Source: Toxotes chatareus (lineage: Eukaryota > Chordata > Actinopteri > Toxotidae). From it: a stretch of 64,000 nt of DNA. Positions 62,450-64,000 of this stretch are shown piece after piece (position 1 is the first letter of the stretch; every line of letters begins with the position of its first letter). The position numbers and the translations under genes are program-made. Under the pieces are notes generated by a model. It made no database searches. It saw only the letters and a list, made by a program, of their open reading frames with translations, and was not told the DNA's origin. Location: contig CM028886.1 in the NCBI GenBank assembly GCA_016801885.1, positions 1,025,001-1,089,000 on the forward strand, read 5' to 3'.

Positions 62450-63758
62450 TGGAAAAACAAAAACGTGTTTATTAAGACAACAAAAAAGGGGCCTGAATAC
62501 TCAGGAACATTATCAGATACTTCGTTACGAAGCAGTCGTGGTGATTTTTTTTTACACAGAGAAGAACAAATAAAAAACAGACAGAACTCCGTTGGAATTC
62601 CTAAAAAGTGAAAGCACCACAAAAGTGAAGTCATGTGACGGCCGACCTTTTCCCCAAGCATTACAGCTACACATCACCCAGAGCCCTGTGGGAACAGGGC
62701 GTGTTTTCTCTTCTTTCCCATGCCCCCACTTCTCCACGTTCAGTGTCCATGTTCCCCTTTGAAAACATAGTTAGAAGAGAAATGTGGAGCTGCCGTTGAC
62801 AAAGGCACAGCGTGTTGTCCATAATACCCTAGGAACACATTTTGTGCCATTTGAGGCTTCAGCTTTTTTCTTTTTTTCTTTTTTTTTTATAAACCAGCAT
62901 CACCGAGGCTCTTTTCACTGATTTGTTTGGTTGAGGTCGAGTAAACCGGTGAAACGAGCTGCTCCGAGGGCAGTTTAAGGACAACCCACTGAACGACGTG
63001 AAGACGAATTCAGAAAAAAAGAAGGGGGTGGCTTCCTCACTGCTCTCTGTATGTCGGCTCTTCCACCCAGCATTACATTGTAAACAAAATGGACCCCCCC
63101 CCCTAATAATAATGATGTGCCAAAGCAGGGAATGGCTAATTTACACTTCAGCCATTAGCACCCCGCCCCCCCCCTCCCCAAAAAGAAAAGACTAAACACA
63201 TGGACACATTCCGGGATGCAGTGGTAAATAATAAACTTCCTGCCACTGTTCCGTGTGACTTCACAGTGACTCTATTAAGAAAAGCCATTGTTCAGGAATC
63301 ACACGACTCCATGTTCTCACACACACACACACACACACACTCCATGTGATGTGTATCTTCAGTTTACAGCTCTGGAGGACAACATTAGCCTTCCAAACAT
63401 GACAAACGTCTCTTCCTGCTGATGTAAAGGTCGGTCGTGTTGGTTTTTGGTGGCTCTAACACCCCCTGCCCCCCCTCCCCCTCCCGAACGTCTGACCCAC
63501 AAGGAGACATTCAAACATAAACAACACGGCTCATTAGCCGGGCGGCTAGCGAGTCAGCTAGGCTAACTGCTAGCCAACGCGGTGTAACAAACGTTACAGA
63601 CAAATCGATGAAAACGGATGAAATTAGAAAACATAGCTACCAGTCCTGTGAAATTTAGTCTCAAACAGTCCGTGTGTACAGTGTCAGCGCTGGGGTTCGC
63701 CCGCTGAGGGGGGGTACGCTGCGGCGGAAACCCCGTCCGCGGCTCGTCCGTTACGTTA
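62450..63758 (-). other. 3' UTR of the FRAT-like gene (inferred)
   Basis: From the stop codon leftward there is no coding sequence. AATAAA on the minus strand at 62473-62468 is a plausible poly(A) signal, giving a 3' UTR of about 1.3 kb. The region includes C-rich tracts (G-rich in the transcript) at 63091-63103, 63161-63179 and 63461-63485, and a (CA)n at 63319-63340. Confidence 0.5.
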
Positions 63759-63998
63759 TCAACACGGCACGTTGTCCGCCGCCTTGGGGATATCTCCACA
63801 GTCTGCGGCGGAGAACTGCAGCCTCCTAACGGCCTCCTTGATCAGATTCCCCGATAAAATTAACTCCTGGAGCAGCCGGCGCGGGTCGTCCTCCTCCACG
63901 TCGATCCTCTTTTTGTTCCACGGTTTAAATTGGTCCCAGTCCTGGTCGCCGTTAGATCCAGGGATGTTATACGGGCTTGCCCTGCTGCTCCCCCGGTG
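63759..63998 (-). CDS. C-terminal 79 aa of a FRAT/GBP-like GSK-3-binding protein (5' part off the window)
   Basis: The frame is open from the right edge to TGA at 63761-63759. It reads ...NGDQDWDQFKPWNKKRIDVE, EDDPRRLLQELILSGNLIKE, AVRRLQFSAADCGDIPKAAD and ends NVPC. The stretch DPxRLLQxLxLSGNLIKEAVRRLQ is nearly identical to the GSK-3-interacting helix of FRAT1/FRAT2/Xenopus GBP, which blocks Axin binding to GSK-3 and so favours beta-catenin signalling. The short tail after the helix and the Trp-rich lead-in (DWDQFKPWNKKR) do not match mammalian FRAT as I know it. This may therefore be a divergent fish FRAT or another small protein sharing the motif. No start codon is in the window. Confidence 0.6.
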   Translation of the reverse strand, partial: HRGSSRASPYNIPGSNGDQDWDQFKPWNKKRIDVEEDDPRRLLQELILSGNLIKEAVRRLQFSAADCGDIPKAADNVPC

Positions 63999-64000
63999 TC

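Overview
This is nuclear DNA from a vertebrate, almost certainly a teleost fish. Coding is split into short exons with GT-AG introns. (CA)n, (TG)n and (CTGY)n microsatellites are abundant. Fish-type hAT foldback elements ending in a CAGGGGCTGAACGATT-like terminus occur, as do retroposon tails of the kind TTTATTGATCCC...GGGAAATT. The three best-resolved genes align residue by residue with vertebrate families I know. I assembled exon boundaries by hand from reading phase and splice sites. No database search was run.

Layout. (1) About 1-32.1 kb, plus strand: a natriuretic peptide receptor guanylate cyclase, NPR1/NPR-A type. Twenty consecutive in-phase exons run from 6530 to 31269. They correspond to exons 3-22 of the 22-exon family structure, and exons 1-2 are not recognised in the window. 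One intron (10270-22645, 12.4 kb) holds most of the low-complexity DNA. (2) About 34.1-40.8 kb, minus strand: dek, a SAP-domain chromatin protein. It has ten coding-bearing exons plus a tiny final coding exon, and an inferred non-coding first exon beside a CCAAT/GC-box promoter. Its sixth exon carries a one-base apparent frameshift. npr1 and dek are convergent. (3) 45.9-51.5 kb, plus strand: kcnv1 (Kv8.1, an electrically silent potassium channel subunit). It is complete in three coding exons and 500 aa. dek and kcnv1 are divergent across about 5 kb with no recognised gene. (4) 51.5-62.4 kb: intergenic, with a roughly 775-bp TG-rich satellite, a 40-bp minisatellite and a hAT relic. (5) About 62.4-64.0 kb, minus strand: the 3' end of a gene. 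Its C-terminus carries a FRAT/GBP-like GSK-3-binding helix motif, and it runs off the right edge.

The genes do not form a functional cluster. Together they are a membrane cGMP-producing hormone receptor, a chromatin architectural protein, a neuronal K+ channel modifier and a probable Wnt/GSK-3 regulator. I see no prokaryotic-style system. The items most worth a second look are a minisatellite that has copied the npr1 exon-17 splice donor about ten times, the dek frameshift, two near-perfect short hairpins in the big npr1 intron, a 116-bp npr1 intron made almost wholly of a G-quadruplex-like tract plus a (GT)n tract, and a three-copy hAT family, one copy of which keeps a BED-type zinc-finger reading frame.
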